In this document: in pieces, positions 23,090 through 36,600 of the stretch
Layout of the letters: each line of letters begins with the position of its first letter
How positions within the stretch are numbered: position 1 is the first letter of the stretch
Origin: Gymnogyps californianus
Lineage: Eukaryota > Chordata > Aves > Accipitriformes > Cathartidae
Length of the DNA stretch: 64,000 nucleotides
Reading direction: 5' to 3'
Assembly: GCF_018139145.2 (NCBI RefSeq)
Contig: NC_059473.1
Span: 3,667,503-3,731,502, forward strand
Translations under genes and position numbers: made by a program
Notes under the pieces: generated by a model
The model's input: only the letters and a program-made list of their open reading frames with translations
What the model was told of the DNA's origin: nothing
Databases searched by the model: none

Positions 23090-24835
23090 ATGAGACCCTT
23101 AACTTATGCCAGAACACGCGATCCCTCCAGGTCAGAGCTGAGGTTATTGGCAGGTCAGTGTGATGAAGCTTGTATTGTTGCCTTCAACACACTTAATGGC
23201 ATAAACAAAGGAATTAAGGTCCAAACCCTGCCACAACACCAGGAAGCCAGAAGTGTATGGGCACCAGCACCCAGATACAGAGGCACAGAAAAAGGAAAAC
23301 CTGAATTATCAGAGAGCAGGAATGTAGGCAGGGTTGGGTCAGTGCACTGTAGGTCTCACTTGCTGCTGCTTTCTGCAATGAGGCACTTCGTGGTAATGGA
23401 CTCATCTGCGGCTCACAGGCGGTAGCATCTCAAAGGCAGGCTAAATTTGGGGTCAGATGGATGGTGCTGTGTTCTGCCTGAGCTGTTTTCTGGGCTCCCT
23501 GATTCACTTTCCATTGCATTAACAGTACAAAACTATAGCCACAGTCAGATGTGGGATCCCAATGGCATCATCAGCATGTGCAGCTCTTGGACTGTGTAAG
23601 TCGCCTGTGCAAAGTTGTGCCAAGAGAGAACTTGTTCGTTATTGGAAAGGATCCCAGTCACTTACTAGGGATAATAATGAAGGCCCGATAATAATGACCC
23701 ACTTTGAATTAGATCTAAAGTTAGGATGTAGGCATCAGGTAGCTAACAGATACTCCTTGCTTGCACTGTTGGCATTTGACTGCTGTGTGTGTAGCAGTCT
23801 TATTTGTGTGCCCGCTTCCCGAATTACATTTTTGGAGAATTCTGGTTCAGATTCTCAGCTGGATTTTTGTTGAGGGTTTTGTTCAGAGAGCAGTTTGCAT
23901 TCAGCAGAACAAGCTTGTAAAACTGCATAGCAGTAGCAAAGGATCTACCACATTACCAGAAATGTAGGAACCTTCAAAGCCTCCAAGCTTCTCCAGCTCC
24001 CACCAGAGAGCTAGAGCTGAGAATCCCATATGAGAAAAAACAAGCAATAATTAAAAATCCCTATTTTGCCCAAAGAATTCCTTTGTTCAAGGTATGTAAA
24101 TGTCTTTGCCTGCTTGTAAGTTATTTCATTTTTGGTAGTTCCTTAGCTCAGTAATCTGAGCTTGGCAATAGAGGAGTCTGAAAGGAGTGTTACTCTGAAA
24201 CAAAACACCTGTCTTTCAGTCAAGACTAAACTGACAAGCAACAATTTAGTTGTCTAAACTTGGAGCTTTCAGGATTTCAGACTACATAAATGTCAAGATG
24301 CCTAGGTAGGGCTCAAAGGTGAGCGACAGTGTAGGCAAATATACATTGGAACTTCAATTATCCAAACCCTGATAACTCTCAGTTACCTGAAGTTTAAACA
24401 TGTCTTCCCTCACTCTTAGTTTCTACATTTTTCCGTAAAATCCCTGTGTACTGAATTGCCTGTGTCTTTGCCCAGCATAGTCTGTAGACTTTTAAGAGCT
24501 CGTCTCCTGAGGAGCTTAGTGTGTCTGCCAGATCACAGCATCAGCAACCCCCTTCTGACGGAGCCTGTAATTATCCCTTCATCTTGCCTGTTACATTTGG
24601 ATAGAAGTATTAAAATAAATAAATCATCGTTTTCATCTTTGTTGTCTGCAGCTATATTCCACTTCTCCATAGGCATGGTGTCACTGAGGCACCCTTCATC
24701 CTAATACAGAGGGTGTACATGCATTGAAACACCATTCTTTAATGATTCCTTGTAGGGAGATTGTGTCCTCTAATTAGCAGCCAGAGGATAGAATGGACTT
24801 TGCTAGTTAGCAGAATTCACCATCAATAGGTTGGA
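23090..24835. other. Unique non-coding sequence, no gene seen
   Basis: Nothing recognisable beyond short frames. At 24350-24385 the phrase acttcaattatccaaaccctgataac resembles repeated 'attatcc' ends of some old DNA transposons but is too short to call. Confidence 0.5.
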
Positions 24836-24841
24836 TTTCAT

Positions 24842-24892
24842 GGACCAAATTCTTCCCTTCGTTGCTCTCCTGTAACATCTTTGACATTGACT
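24842..24892. repeat. Possible ancient palindromic repeat fragment
   Basis: ggaccaaattcttcccttcgttg, then tgtaacatctttgacattgactg, has the order of an ancient sauropsid repeat whose arms read 'gccaaattctgccctcagttac' and 'taactccattgactt'. It is one degraded arm only. Confidence 0.35.
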
Positions 24893-24899
24893 GATATCC

Positions 24900-25970
24900 A
24901 AGAGCCAACTGTGCCTCAATTTCCATAGTTTTGGAGCTTAAAAGCTGCCGAGATCCAAATCAAGACCCTCAGAGAAATTTTTGCTTTACATGTTCCTGAA
25001 TTCAACACTTTTTTTCAATATATCCCAGTTACTTTTGAGGAGGTTTGTTGTGATTTGATTTCAGAGAGGTAGCAGTTCACATTTACAGGTCCCTGCACCA
25101 GCTATAGAACTAAATCAAAAAGTTTTGAGTGGCAGAAGAAAATGGCTGTCAGGAAAGTATGTGAGGCCTCTTCACCTCCTTTTGCACCTTTATATTTTTC
25201 AGCCTTATTTTCACCCCATTCCTGACTTACATTTGCCACTTTAAGTTTCTCCCAGCGCTTTCTAACGTCTTCTCTTCTCCTGTCTATGGCAAACAAGTGG
25301 TGAAGGGAGTCCCTCTCCTTTTCTCCTTGCTCTTCAGCAAGCATTTTCCTCTTTACCCTTCAGGGGAGGAATCTAAAACAGAATAAGGATAGGAGATTTT
25401 TGTTTCATCCCCAACAGCAAGGACTCTGGGGAAAAGAGCATCTGAATAAGCCAGTATGATGGGCAGACCATTCTGCAAAATGAGAGGTGGCACACGCTAA
25501 TCTGTGCCGTGGTCCCTTTTCAGATAAATGTTCGTTAGTGGCACTGTGGGATAAAAGTGTTGCTCACTCTGCAGTGGAGGATTTTTGGGTAGAATGAGGC
25601 CCCTGAACAATAAAGTGGCTCCCATGAGGAACAATAAGGGGATTTCTGGCCAGGTCAGGCAATGTCTGCCTTCCCCTTAGCTGAAGGCGAAGAGCTTGAT
25701 CCTACCAGAACAAATGGCATAAGACATGGAGGATCCAGTGTTGCACAGGAAAATAAAATCCTTTTCTCCATTGAAAGCAGAGTTGTGCAAGTGAACTAGA
25801 AGGCAAAATGCAATCCAGTTTCATCTGTTGCTTTGACTGGGAATGGGAAGGAAAAAAACTAAATGGGGATATTAAATTGTAAGTTTTGTGGGTAAAAAGA
25901 AATCTCGTTCTCCTGATAGCAAACTAATATTGCAAAGAAAATATAGCAACAGAAGACAGACCAGACAGTG
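24900..25970. other. Unique non-coding sequence, no gene seen
   Basis: The minus frame 25344-25102 is Lys/Glu-rich because the plus strand is pyrimidine-rich. It has no recognisable domain. Nothing else was seen. Confidence 0.55.
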
Positions 25971-25974
25971 GCCA

Positions 25975-26420
25975 TTTCAATATTTAGGAAGTTCTAGTGT
26001 CTTAGGTGTTCCATGGTGATCAAAAATTGAAATAAATTAAAGTTGCATTTTAATTGAATTACACAATGACATCAATTTAAACATTAGTAAACAGATGCAA
26101 TTTTGTGCAATGCTTTAAATTACATTTCTCACATATGCATTTAATTTAAATTTATTGAGATGGTTATTTATGTTAATAAAATAATTAAAAGCAGTTATTT
26201 AAGAGTAACTATGAAATAGCTGTGTAACTACCTATATTAATAAGACAGTTAGTTAAGGGATAATGTCTATTGCTTTATAGTGTAATTGCAATAAACAGCT
26301 GCTGAGTTTGATTAAGAGCTGAAGTGGAGCTAAAGTGTTTGAGCAATCTCAAAAGCTATTTGTTGTAAGTGTACTACAAAGCAATAGCGATTATTCCTAT
26401 TATACAAAAAGCCATAGCAT
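25975..26420. promoter_or_regulatory. Candidate conserved AT-rich regulatory element
   Basis: Dense TAAT/ATTA cores (ttaattgaattacacaatg, tttaatttaaatttattg, aataattaaaag), a CAGCTG E-box and caataaacagctgctgag occur without homopolymer runs, simple repeats or stop-free frames. Developmental enhancers conserved across vertebrates often have this texture. The call is inference from motif content. No alignment was available. Confidence 0.3.
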
Positions 26421-26424
26421 AAAC

Positions 26425-29400
26425 ATTAAAATATAACTCCTTAGTATGATGCTTTTTTCTTGGGATATTCAAGCTTCTTCATGTGAATGGTGGGGCTAGA
26501 GAAGGAGAACTGGGGTTTTAGTGGAGAAGAGGCTTGCGGGGGGGGGCAATAATTTTGTTGAACACAGTTTTGTTCATATCCAGATTCACCGCTGTGTGAA
26601 TCTGTAAACCACCTAAGTGCTAGGAGGGACACAACCTGTGCTTGCGAGCTGTGTTTTCTCAGGGGTGGCATCATTCGAAAATCTCTAGCTGGATCCCTTT
26701 CAAATTTTATAGAAAAATTTCAACCTTGGCCCCAGGTCTGACTAGGAATTTCTTCAGCTTTTTGTTGGAGTATAAAAAGGGAGAGTTGAGCATATAGTAA
26801 AAATCCTTCTGCAACTTTGTCTATGAAATGGCTGCTGCCACTCCATAACTCCATCATTAACACATGAAGCAGACACTTCCTGGTCCCCAAGCGTATCCTG
26901 CTTTATGGCACTGACACATACCTAAACCACAGACCATTAATTTCAGTGGGATCAACTAAGCAAATAGGCATTACTTGTATTGCCGTTGTTATTTACAAAC
27001 TCCGTATTCTCCTGCTTCTGGGTGGTGGACTCATACATAAGACATTTGACTTCAAAATTTCTGCTATATTAAGCTCCTACAAGTTTTGTAGCAAGTCAGG
27101 AAAGAGGTGCTTAATTACTTAAAAGTTGTTTTATTTCACCTTTTATTTGAGAACAACTTTGAATGGTGAACTCTGACACATTGATTGAGGCACAAATGGA
27201 CATGAGTAGTCAACTGCATTTTGCTGCTCCTAGTTCATGCACCTCTGTGGCTGTATTAACAGTGAAAAATCTCACAGAGACCAAAAGTGCTGTGAAATGC
27301 TGCCAAGCAAAATTTTACCAATAGAGAAGTTGCATATTTATGGTTTTGTAGTGAACTAGGTTGGCCAAGTCCTAGATTAAGATTTTGGGGGGGGTGGGGG
27401 GTAAGAACGTGTCTTGGGTATCCTGCCTCGGGTCCCGAGCTCCTTCTCACATTATTGGCACATGGGAATCACTCAAGCAAGTTCTCACTTTCAGCCAGAC
27501 GCAAACATCCATGGGAAGGGTGGGTGAATCCGTCACTGCTGTGAATCAAGCTCAGGAAATACATACTGAAGTCTATTTGATCAAAACCCGCCAATTCATT
27601 TGCATTAAGGTTGTAGGGGTTTCATATAAAAATGTAAAAAGTTCAAAAGACAAAAAAAAGGTGTTAGCAGTGTAGTTACACTAGTTTCCTCCTTTTACAC
27701 AATCTATCCTGAAAAAGATAACTTATCTTTGGCTAACCAGTCATGTATAATATTTTGAAAAAGCTGACAGGAAAAGGCGGCTTGGCAAAGTCCAACGCAC
27801 AGTGATTAATCCAAGTGCCAATTCGCTACTAATCTTCTGTGGAATGGTTTTGCTTCTGGTTTATTAAGGAAGCAGACGTACGGGTGGCTCGGTACCAAGG
27901 GTGTGCATGTACGCACGTGTGCATTTGCAGGCAGGCTGGGCAGATTCACCTCTGCGAGAGCACCGCTGGTGCTAGGATCTTCCCAAATAATCTCTGTCAG
28001 TGGCTGAAATGGAGTGTGGGACCTGCTCAGCTCTGACGGCTCCTACCTCGGGAGGAGCTTAGGCAGTAGCAGAAAAGCCCACCCAGTGTACTGCCTTGTT
28101 AAGCTTCTGGGGCTTGCAGGCCTTCCTAACTCTGCCCTGGGGAAAAACTGTGTAACAATGGATAAAAGACTTGGGCCTCCCAGCTTAGTTACAAAGGATT
28201 CTCTTCACTCATCCTTTTAGTGAGAAATCCAGTTGAATGCTTTTTGAAATCTTTCAAATATTAAAAATAAAATAAATCTTCTTATTCCGTTCCCCGGCGA
28301 GATTCTTGACTGCAGTGCCATGTTGTCGTACACTTCAGGTCCTTTAAAATGTCGAAAGGACCCCCTTCAGTGATGTGACTGCAGCCAGGTACATGGAGAA
28401 AAGGTTATTCAATTCTTTGTGTGCCTTCAGAAAGTTAAAGGAAAAAAACCAATGAGCCCTGAGAGGAGGAAGATATAGTGGATATTAAAATAATTGGGTG
28501 TCAAGCTGTAGAAGGGTCACTGCTACTACCTAGCTTGGTTGGGATCTGTTTTAGAAAAGAGCTAGAGTAAGTTTATTTGTTTCAGCCAGAGAGAGGAAAC
28601 TATTACTGTTTCACCTGGGCATATGAATCATTGCGGTTTGTTGCTCAGAACAGTTACTGCAGAAAATACTTGGCAAATCAGTCGTGAAAAGAGCCAAACA
28701 CTGTTTTCAGCTGCCTGAGAAACTGGTTTGCCTTCTGCTTCTTTCTCTCCTGAAATGTTATCTGCTCTCTTCCCTTAGTGCCAAAGTCAGCCTAGAGATG
28801 CTCTACTCCCTCTTTGCACATGCTTTTCAGCCCAGTGGGGACAAGATGCTTCAGGACGCTCTGAGGTCACTTACAATCTGAAAGAGTTGGAAAAATGAAA
28901 CCTGTCTGTGTGTGCCATCACCAAGGGAATCATCAAGTGACTCTGTTACGCATGGTCTTAGAAGTGAGTTTTCCTTGCATAGGAATCTTTGACCAAACAC
29001 ATTGTTGTCATTGCTTTGTAAAGAAAATTTCTTCGTGGGAAGCTCCTGCAAGGAGCAAAGTGGTTTGTTCGCTCTGCCTTGCAGTCTGTCTCTTTTTCTC
29101 GCCCCTCACAGGGAGCTGTTGAATATTCAGCATCACCTGATTTTAAACTCTTTCTTTAAAGTCTTTGGTCCTTCTCAGTTGTTTCAGAGATCATGCTGGC
29201 ATGTTCCTATACCACCTTGAGTTAGAGCACACGAGAACCTGAATTTCTTAACAGTAGGCTTTTTTTGCTAAAGTATATGTTTAGATTCATGTAAAAAACA
29301 TCCACTTGCCTTGTTAGGTTTTTGTTGGTTTTTTGGTTTTGGTTTTGGGTTTTTTCGGCATCTTGCTATCTCTGAATTTAGCTTTGGTTCATTAGTCAAG

Positions 29401-32400
29401 GAAATAAACAGCCACATTTCTTATTATTCACTCTATCACAGAGTGTATCCCAAGCCCATACATATCCTGCAGCTTGTTAAATAATTCTTTATCCTTTAAG
29501 AAATTCCCATTAATCTCTGACCAAGAAGAGCAATAATAGGTTAGTTAGTCATCATATATAAAAATCTGAATCATTTTTACAAGTATCTTTAATGGCTTCC
29601 ATTAATTACATATCTTCATAAAAAAGCTACCCCTCTCAAACACAGCATCCTTTCATTCTTCAAGAGGATCTAATTTCTGAAATAACTGAAATTAAGGCAC
29701 TGATGCTTTGTTTGGGCAAATTAAACAGAAAAAATACTCACACAGCTCAAGCAGAAGGTACAGGAATCTTGTGTTCTATTAACTTGTCAGCTACCTTGGT
29801 ATTATTAGCAAAATTTTACAAGTCCACCCAGTGGACTACTGTGATTAATGTTACACTGACAGCAAAATATTCCATGTGGACTGGGTTGTGATTTTAGCTG
29901 CAGCCCGGGTGAAGATGAGACGTCTCCCCTGCTGCTCTTGGGTTTGCCCCGCATGTCCTTGGTTCAGGTTTCGTGGTGGTTGTGTGGTCAGTATGAACGG
30001 GGCTGTTACCCAAGGGCATGGCGCACCCTTCCCGTCCCATCTCTACCTCCGCATGCCTGCCTGCCCTGCTCTGGGGAGTGTTGTGTTTCCGTGTGCTCAG
30101 CAGCATCAAGGGGCATTTTTAGGGTCAGATGATGTTTTAGCCTATTAGTTCTCTGATCAAATGCACATCTATGAGTGGGCAAAAATGGTCCCATCAGGGC
30201 TGGGCGGGCAGGCAGGACCAGCCCTTTCAAGGGCAGCTCAGACTTCTGGCAGATTAAAGTGGCTGTAAAACCACAGCCAGGATCATTACGTCATTCATTC
30301 CTTTTTTCTTGCTCTTTGTTAATTTAAGTATTGGTTTGCTGCCTTAAACACACAATAAAAGGCAACGTTCATTGCCCTGCCATCAGGGCTGCACTGGACA
30401 ATGTTTTCAAAACTCTTTCAAAAGGCATCTCCTCTGTGTTCATCTGTCTTCCTCTGAAGACACCAGAGGCCCTGAGTAATGGCTAAAAATTTTCAAGGTC
30501 AAATGTAAAACAGAGGCCGCCTCTAACCCTTCATGGCCTCTTTAAACCCTTCCATAGTCCGTAGGTTGAGAAACACTGAAAAAGGAAGGATGGTACTGAA
30601 GCCTCTTCCTCCCCTGTTTTATTTCAGGTCATGTAACCTTGCTCACTCTTGTGGAAAGCCTGAGGAGCTCCAGGAGGGGTTTAAAGAAGCGATCTTCCTC
30701 TCCTGTTCAGGTGAATAGTCATGAATTAGACTCTTGGGAGACTAAGGCAGTATAAATACATAAGGAAATCTTTTGATTACACATAGTGTTAAAAGATGCT
30801 AAAAATACTTCTACTACAGTTAGTGCTGGATTTTTATGTATTTACTTATTTATCTGAATTTATTATGTTTTCCCCCTTCCCTGGGAAATGAAGACTATCA
30901 ATAGATAAGGGAGAGAATTCTGTGGTTTTGTATGCAGTATGAGTCCAGTACTTGGCCAAGACCCAGATCTATTGTGGCAAGAAAGTAATAGATGAACTAA
31001 CTAGGGACTCAGACTCTCTGGCTAGCATCCAAGAAACATTAAAAAATGTAGTACTGCACATAACAAGTAGGAAGATGCATGCAAATGTTGATGTCTTATT
31101 GAAAACTGTTAACTTATTAATATGTTGGGTTTATAGACATGCATTTGGATTTTAAAACCCGCTGTCTAAGTTCATGCCCTGAAATTACCTGCTGAACTGC
31201 ATGCCTGAAATAATATTTAAAGTAGTGCCACATTGGTGAGGCAGTTCTGAAGAAAATGACACTTCTGGATCCCTAGGGCTAGACTGTTTCTTTTGGGAGC
31301 ATCAGTTCTGAGGTAGTGGCAGTGGTCCAGTTCAGCTCTCAGGAAGGTTTCTAAGCAATGGTCCCACTTTGTTTCTTCACTATGTCTTCCCCACCTGCAA
31401 AGAAGCAAGTCATGCATATGACCCTTAGGACCTTGTCATATGGGTAAGAGGGTTCACTGTCTATAGGTTCATGTGAAAGATGTGGGTCAAGAGCTTTGTG
31501 TGGTACCCAGAGATCTCCTAAATCCTTTTAGAAGGCAGATCCTAAGACCATTAGAGATTGGGATCATTGGCTAATATAAGATTTAGGATGACATTGATGC
31601 CAATGCCTAGAATGAATCTTATTCCTGTGGGTCTTCTAACGGGTGCAAGATATGGCTCATATTATCACATCCATGTTGCTTATGACTTCAAAGTCTGGAG
31701 AGCATTATAGTTTTTCATGTAGGTCTGGTTTGTCATCCAACCCTGGTAAGATAAAAAAGGTGATTCAGTCACTCGTCTTGCAGACAGTCAATCCACTGAG
31801 CAAAGCGTCTGTGATTACACATAGCTACTGGCTGGAAGAATAGGTGAGGAAAGATACTTGAGTCTCTACTTCTGTGTGTATTTATATGCGAGTCAGCTGC
31901 AATCCAGTTCTTAGTTAATGTCACGCAACTGGTAACGCAACCCCAAAATGTTATTATTTTCATCGCCAAAGGTGTCCTTGCTATTTTCCATATCGATCTG
32001 AACATTTGTAAGGGTCTTTTGTTGCACACTCAGCAGCATGTGCAAAGTAGTTGCAATCACAAGAGTGCAAAGTAGTATATAGAAACAAACACGCTGGAAA
32101 AATAGGTGAGCTCCAGTTGAGACAGTTCATATGGAGCAGACAGAGCTGTCCTGTAAAACACTACAGGAATCTGAAATGATAATTTCTTTCTACCACAGCA
32201 ATAAGCAAACAGGTTCAGTGATTGCACTTTATTCACAACCATAACTATCATCACTGACATTCACTAGAGGTGTCAAATCCCTGGTTTTCATGCTTTTACA
32301 CTAGTATTTTATCTCTTTCCCTCTAGAATTAGTATTTTTTTAGTAGAGAATAACTTAATGTTAGGGCTAACAGGTGAATGGTGGGACTTGGTTTTCGATT

Positions 32401-32545
32401 TTTTTTTTTTACCTGACCTTACTTACTCCCTATTCCCGTCTCATTCACGCTCAGAGCTTTGTTTGAACTGGAGGACCGGTTTCACGGCTGTTGTTGTACT
32501 AAGTGAGCTTGCTTATACAGTGGGTTTTTTCTAATCTCTCAACTC
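26425..32545. other. Unique non-coding sequence, no gene seen
   Basis: Contains a 9-base G run (26538-26546), a ggggggggtgggggg run (27387-27401), a short 'accattaatttcagtgggatc' phrase near 26933 that may be a relic of an ancient palindromic repeat, and octamers at 27597 (minus) and 31079 (plus). 29880-30110 is slightly GC-richer. Open frames stay below 92 codons and show no domains. Confidence 0.55.
29317..29356 (+). repeat. G/T-rich low-complexity tract
   Basis: Runs of T interrupted by gg and ggg (ttggttttttggttttgg). Such tracts are frequent in bird genomes and may derive from the A-rich tails of old retroelements read on the other strand. Confidence 0.75.
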
Positions 32546-32549
32546 TAAT

Positions 32550-33085
32550 TGTTGCATGCAAATTGTTTAATAAATAATGTTGGACAGAAAAAAAAAGAAT
32601 AGATATTAATTAAGAAAAGGATTTAGGCTGACTCAGTCTCATACATGAGACAAAAGGTTAAGTAAATGCCAAGGCCACTATGCCTCTTCAAACAATGAAT
32701 ATTAGTTTTAGAATCATTAATGTCTGCTTAGAAAACAGAGTCATACTGGAGACTTGTATGCCAAAATAACCAAGGCCAGGGCTGTTTCTTTTCAATCTGA
32801 AACTAAATTATTCTCCAATAGAGGGCTAAATGTATGCAATTAACAGTGCTAGGTAGGACAACAGGGAATGGCACTTTTAATATGTAGCCAAATTGAGATC
32901 AAGTTTTTCTTTGAATCTGGTAACTTGGACATTTAATATGCACAACCGAGCTCTGCAACAGAATTAGTGAAAAGAAGCAGATAATTAACTCCTTCACTGC
33001 TTGTCAATGGAGACAGAATAATTAGCCTGCTGTTTACTGATTCCTGTCTTCTAAAGTTGCTGGATCTACAAAAACAAAGGTTTTT
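32550..33085. promoter_or_regulatory. Candidate conserved developmental regulatory element
   Basis: Carries the octamer ATGCAAAT (32556-32563), attaattaag, several aataatta/agataattaac cores, acaatg (SOX-like) and aacaaagg (SOX/TCF-like) words spread over about 500 bases, with almost no low complexity and no open frame. This is typical of long conserved non-coding elements. The functional call is inference. Confidence 0.3.
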
Positions 33086-33089
33086 GCAA

Positions 33090-33490
33090 GTGCTTTCCAT
33101 ACGTGGGCAAAGATTAAGGCAGTTGTATAGTCTTTATTAGAAAGAGGATTACCACATCATATTTATAAAGAAAGCTTCATCCTGGGAAAGATTAGTTTCT
33201 CAGGTTGGAGGGAGATGAAGTTGGAACAAACGTGACCATATGAGCTTAACTAAAAGTGCATACTCTTTCTGTGTTGAAAAGCTTAAGAAGACTAGACTGA
33301 AAGGCTCAATCATATATTTTAAAAAATAAATAGCTAAAGACTTTTTAAGCAAGTGGGTGACTCTCACCAGTATGAAGGCAAAAGTCAAAGTGCTTATTAA
33401 AACTTTCCAGCACCCTCATGTGCAAAAAAATGCTCTGTACTCGACAAGACATGTTACTGCATTCGCATCACCCATTTAGTATGAGTGTAC
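33090..33490. other. Unique non-coding sequence
   Basis: No motif, repeat or frame worth naming. It lies between a candidate regulatory element and a MIR copy. Confidence 0.5.
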
Positions 33491-33495
33491 CTAAC

Positions 33496-33675
33496 AATAA
33501 TACTTAATTCTCATCCAGTGATCTTCGAGAGGATGAATATATTTATTCCCAATTTACTGAAGGGAAGTGAGGTAAAAGATGGTGAAGTGACTTGCATAAG
33601 GCAACTGAGTTGAGCAATGGCCAAATGGATCTGAAGCTCAACTCCTGAGTCCTAGATAGTGCTAAACTGTGAATC
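33496..33675 (-). repeat. MIR-type SINE, degraded
   Basis: In the plus orientation the order is tattcccaatttactgaag, gaagtgacttgcataaggc, a degraded middle, then ctcaactcctgagtcct. This is the reverse complement of the MIR layout: cagtcctgagtt region, then a 'gcccaaggtcacac/cttgggcaagtcac' core, then 'gtaaaatggggataa'. The SINE therefore lies on the minus strand. Divergence is high but three ordered blocks agree. Confidence 0.7.
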
Positions 33676-33679
33676 TCAT

Positions 33680-36600
33680 GCAATTTGATTGGGATGTCTC
33701 TAACATACAGTTTTTCACTGGGCAACAAGCCCAATCAAATTGTCCCTGTGTTTTGAGGGCTAGTCTGACTCTGGAAAGTTGAAACCTGCAAAGTTAAAAT
33801 GTATTTTTACTTCTACTTGTACCTAAACTAAGTCTGCACTTCCTTGCTCTGGGTTCTGCTTGAGCTTAAAGCAAAAGGGCATCATTTTCCATTATGTGTT
33901 ACACAGCCTTTTCACCTGTTGAGAAGGCTTTCAAAGTAGCGCATTTGGTTGCAGCAGTGACTCTCACTGAAGTCAACAGCCACGTGCAAATAAATCCTCA
34001 GGTTTGAAAATGGTACACTTAAATAGTTCAAGTTTTGTTTCTAAGGCTGAAGTGCGTTACAGCTCTCATTTAACTGAGTAAATACTATTATGCTGAAGTT
34101 CTTTGCATTGTCATCAACAGGAAGAGATAGCTTTGCTCTAGGGCTTGCTTCAGTGAAGGGTCTGTGCTGGAATGTGTTGTATTTGCATTTAATATTTGTG
34201 CCATGTCTAGATCTCCCTCTCCAATTTCTGGTGCTTGCTGCTTTCAAGAGTGAAAAAAACATCTGGAGAATGGGCCCATCCAGGGACACATGCTCAAGCC
34301 CAATTCTGAGCCTTATACTTTCCTTTCAGGCTTTTTACCTGCTACTACTGGGAAAGAGCAAAGATGCGGCCAAAAACCAGATTCTCACTTTCCGATATTG
34401 AGCTCCTTCCTCGAAGAGTGGTTTATTAGTTTGTGCTCAGGCTTGACCCTGTATAAGAGATACATACCTGACTGTAGGAAGCTAACATGTGGGATATTTT
34501 AACTGTCCATATTTAAGTCATCTTCATTAAGACCATTTGGAAAGAATCTGTGCATTTTCTACTTGCGAATCTTTATCTTTTCCTTTCAAGAATTTTATTT
34601 CTGGAGATCAGGGCTCTGGATGACTAAAATTTGCTCTTTCCTACCCAGCTGGCGTGACTGCTGAGAGCACAAGTGGACTCCAGCAATCTGAAGGTCTCTT
34701 AACTGAGGCCAGTGGTCCCAGCTGCGTGCAGGATCTGAACTGACTGAGGCCACCTAGGAACAGCTTCCCTCTGGCTGCAGCGGCCTGTTTCACCACTTGG
34801 CAAATATTTGATTTTGAAAATGTTTAGCTTTCAATGATTTCACCGTGAGTTCATGCCAAAAGGCCAGGTATGGCCTCGTTGTATTTGCTAAAAGTCTGGC
34901 TCTGGCACCATGGCATGGGAGGATCGCCTTTCAGGTGAGGCCTGAGGTCAAACCGTCCCCTTGCATGCCTTGTACGGGCAGTGCTGCCTTTACAGCTGGC
35001 TCTGGGGCAATGTGGCTAATGCCATTGGAGAGAAAATCTCCAGGTTGCTTAGTGTTATGGCACAGTCATACTCGTGATTTTATCCCTTATGGATAGACCT
35101 CAGCACACTCTGTCTATCCTGACAGGCACTATTTACTCATCCTTCCATCCATCGCAATTGCCCTTGTGGCAACACCGTATGACCAACTTGGGGCAGGCAA
35201 AATGGCCCCAGGCCCTTCCTCCTGAGGTTACTAACCGCAAAACCAGGTAAGATTAGTGGTCCTGGTGCCGCAGTGATAGGGGCATCTGGGATATATATAT
35301 GTACATAAAGATGTATGCCTCATACCAGCAAAGGAATCCCTGAAATAGTAAAGGAGAAAGGAACTAAAGCTGTATTTGTGTAAGACTGCTCATAGAGGTA
35401 TTACTATTAAGGCAGCTTCTGTTGTACTTTTGATACTAACGTGCTTAATGTGGCAGTGGCTGTAAGCACAGGGCAAGCTCAGCAAGCACCAGTGAGCGCT
35501 GGCGGCCCTAAGCCACTGCTGCCCCAGCTAGAGCCAGTCCCGCATTGATCTTGCTGGCTGCTCCAATCCTCTCTTCCCTCCCTCCAGGCTGCTCCAGGCC
35601 TTTCTCTCAGTGCCTTTGCAGCCAGCTCTGATCTGTGCTCCCTCAGCTCCTGACTGCGCCTCCAAGCCCCTGCCTCGCCGCCCCACACAGCCACCAGTGC
35701 TGCCGCTGCTCATCTCTCCCCTACTGCTGTGAGCCTCTGCAGCTCTGCTCTCCTGCCTCCCTGCCAGGTGCTACCTCTAACCTCACCAAGCACCCTCAGG
35801 GCCCCTCCTCTCATCTTTTACCTTTTCTTCCTTCGTGCTTCCCCAGATGAGCCCTGTCCCGCTCCCCGAGGTGTGACAGCTGTGACTGGCATCTCTCTTG
35901 ACACCAGTGCTCCTCCACCCTGGCTCCTGGTTGGGCAGGATTCAGCAATCACATCTCACTGGGGTGCAGAGGTGCTTATGTTGAGCTCTGTCTTTCCTCA
36001 ACAGACCTCACCCGGTTTTGTAGCATAACCCATCCCATCAATCAGCATATCTCTGAGTGCCGACAGGCTGGACAAGGGCTCGGCTCTGCTCCTCGAAACG
36101 TTTAATCCCCAGCGCCAAGTCACCAGGACATTGTAGACTATTGGGTTCCGCTCAGGCATAATTCCATCATTACCATTGATTTGTTCGCTCACGCTCCCCA
36201 TGGTGCTTTTAATCAACTCTCCATCTTTGTGCCTTCACACCTTTACGCTTTTCATGATTGGCTCTGCTACCTTCTGCTTCTACAATGAAATAGTACCATA
36301 GAAATCCTCCTGCCTCTTACATACATTAACAATTCCATTTCTTCTCTCTCTGGTCCGGTGAAGGGATCTCCCTCTCCCACAAAGGCACCACTGTCTCTGC
36401 AAAGCACTCTGGTAAGCGCATGGGGAATAGCTTCTATTCATTATTCCTCAAAGTCCGGTACAATGGGTTATAATTAGTTACTGGCCTCTTTGGTTTACTC
36501 TACCTTCAAAGGCTCTTTTATAGTTTAAAAGTGAAGGGAGATGCTGACATTAATTTTGGCTGTCTTTCCATAGCATTGTACAGAGAAGATAAAACTAACA

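Noticed and set aside
24345..24390. 'attatcc' repeats resembling old DNA-transposon ends
   Set aside because: Too short, and no matching inverted end was found.
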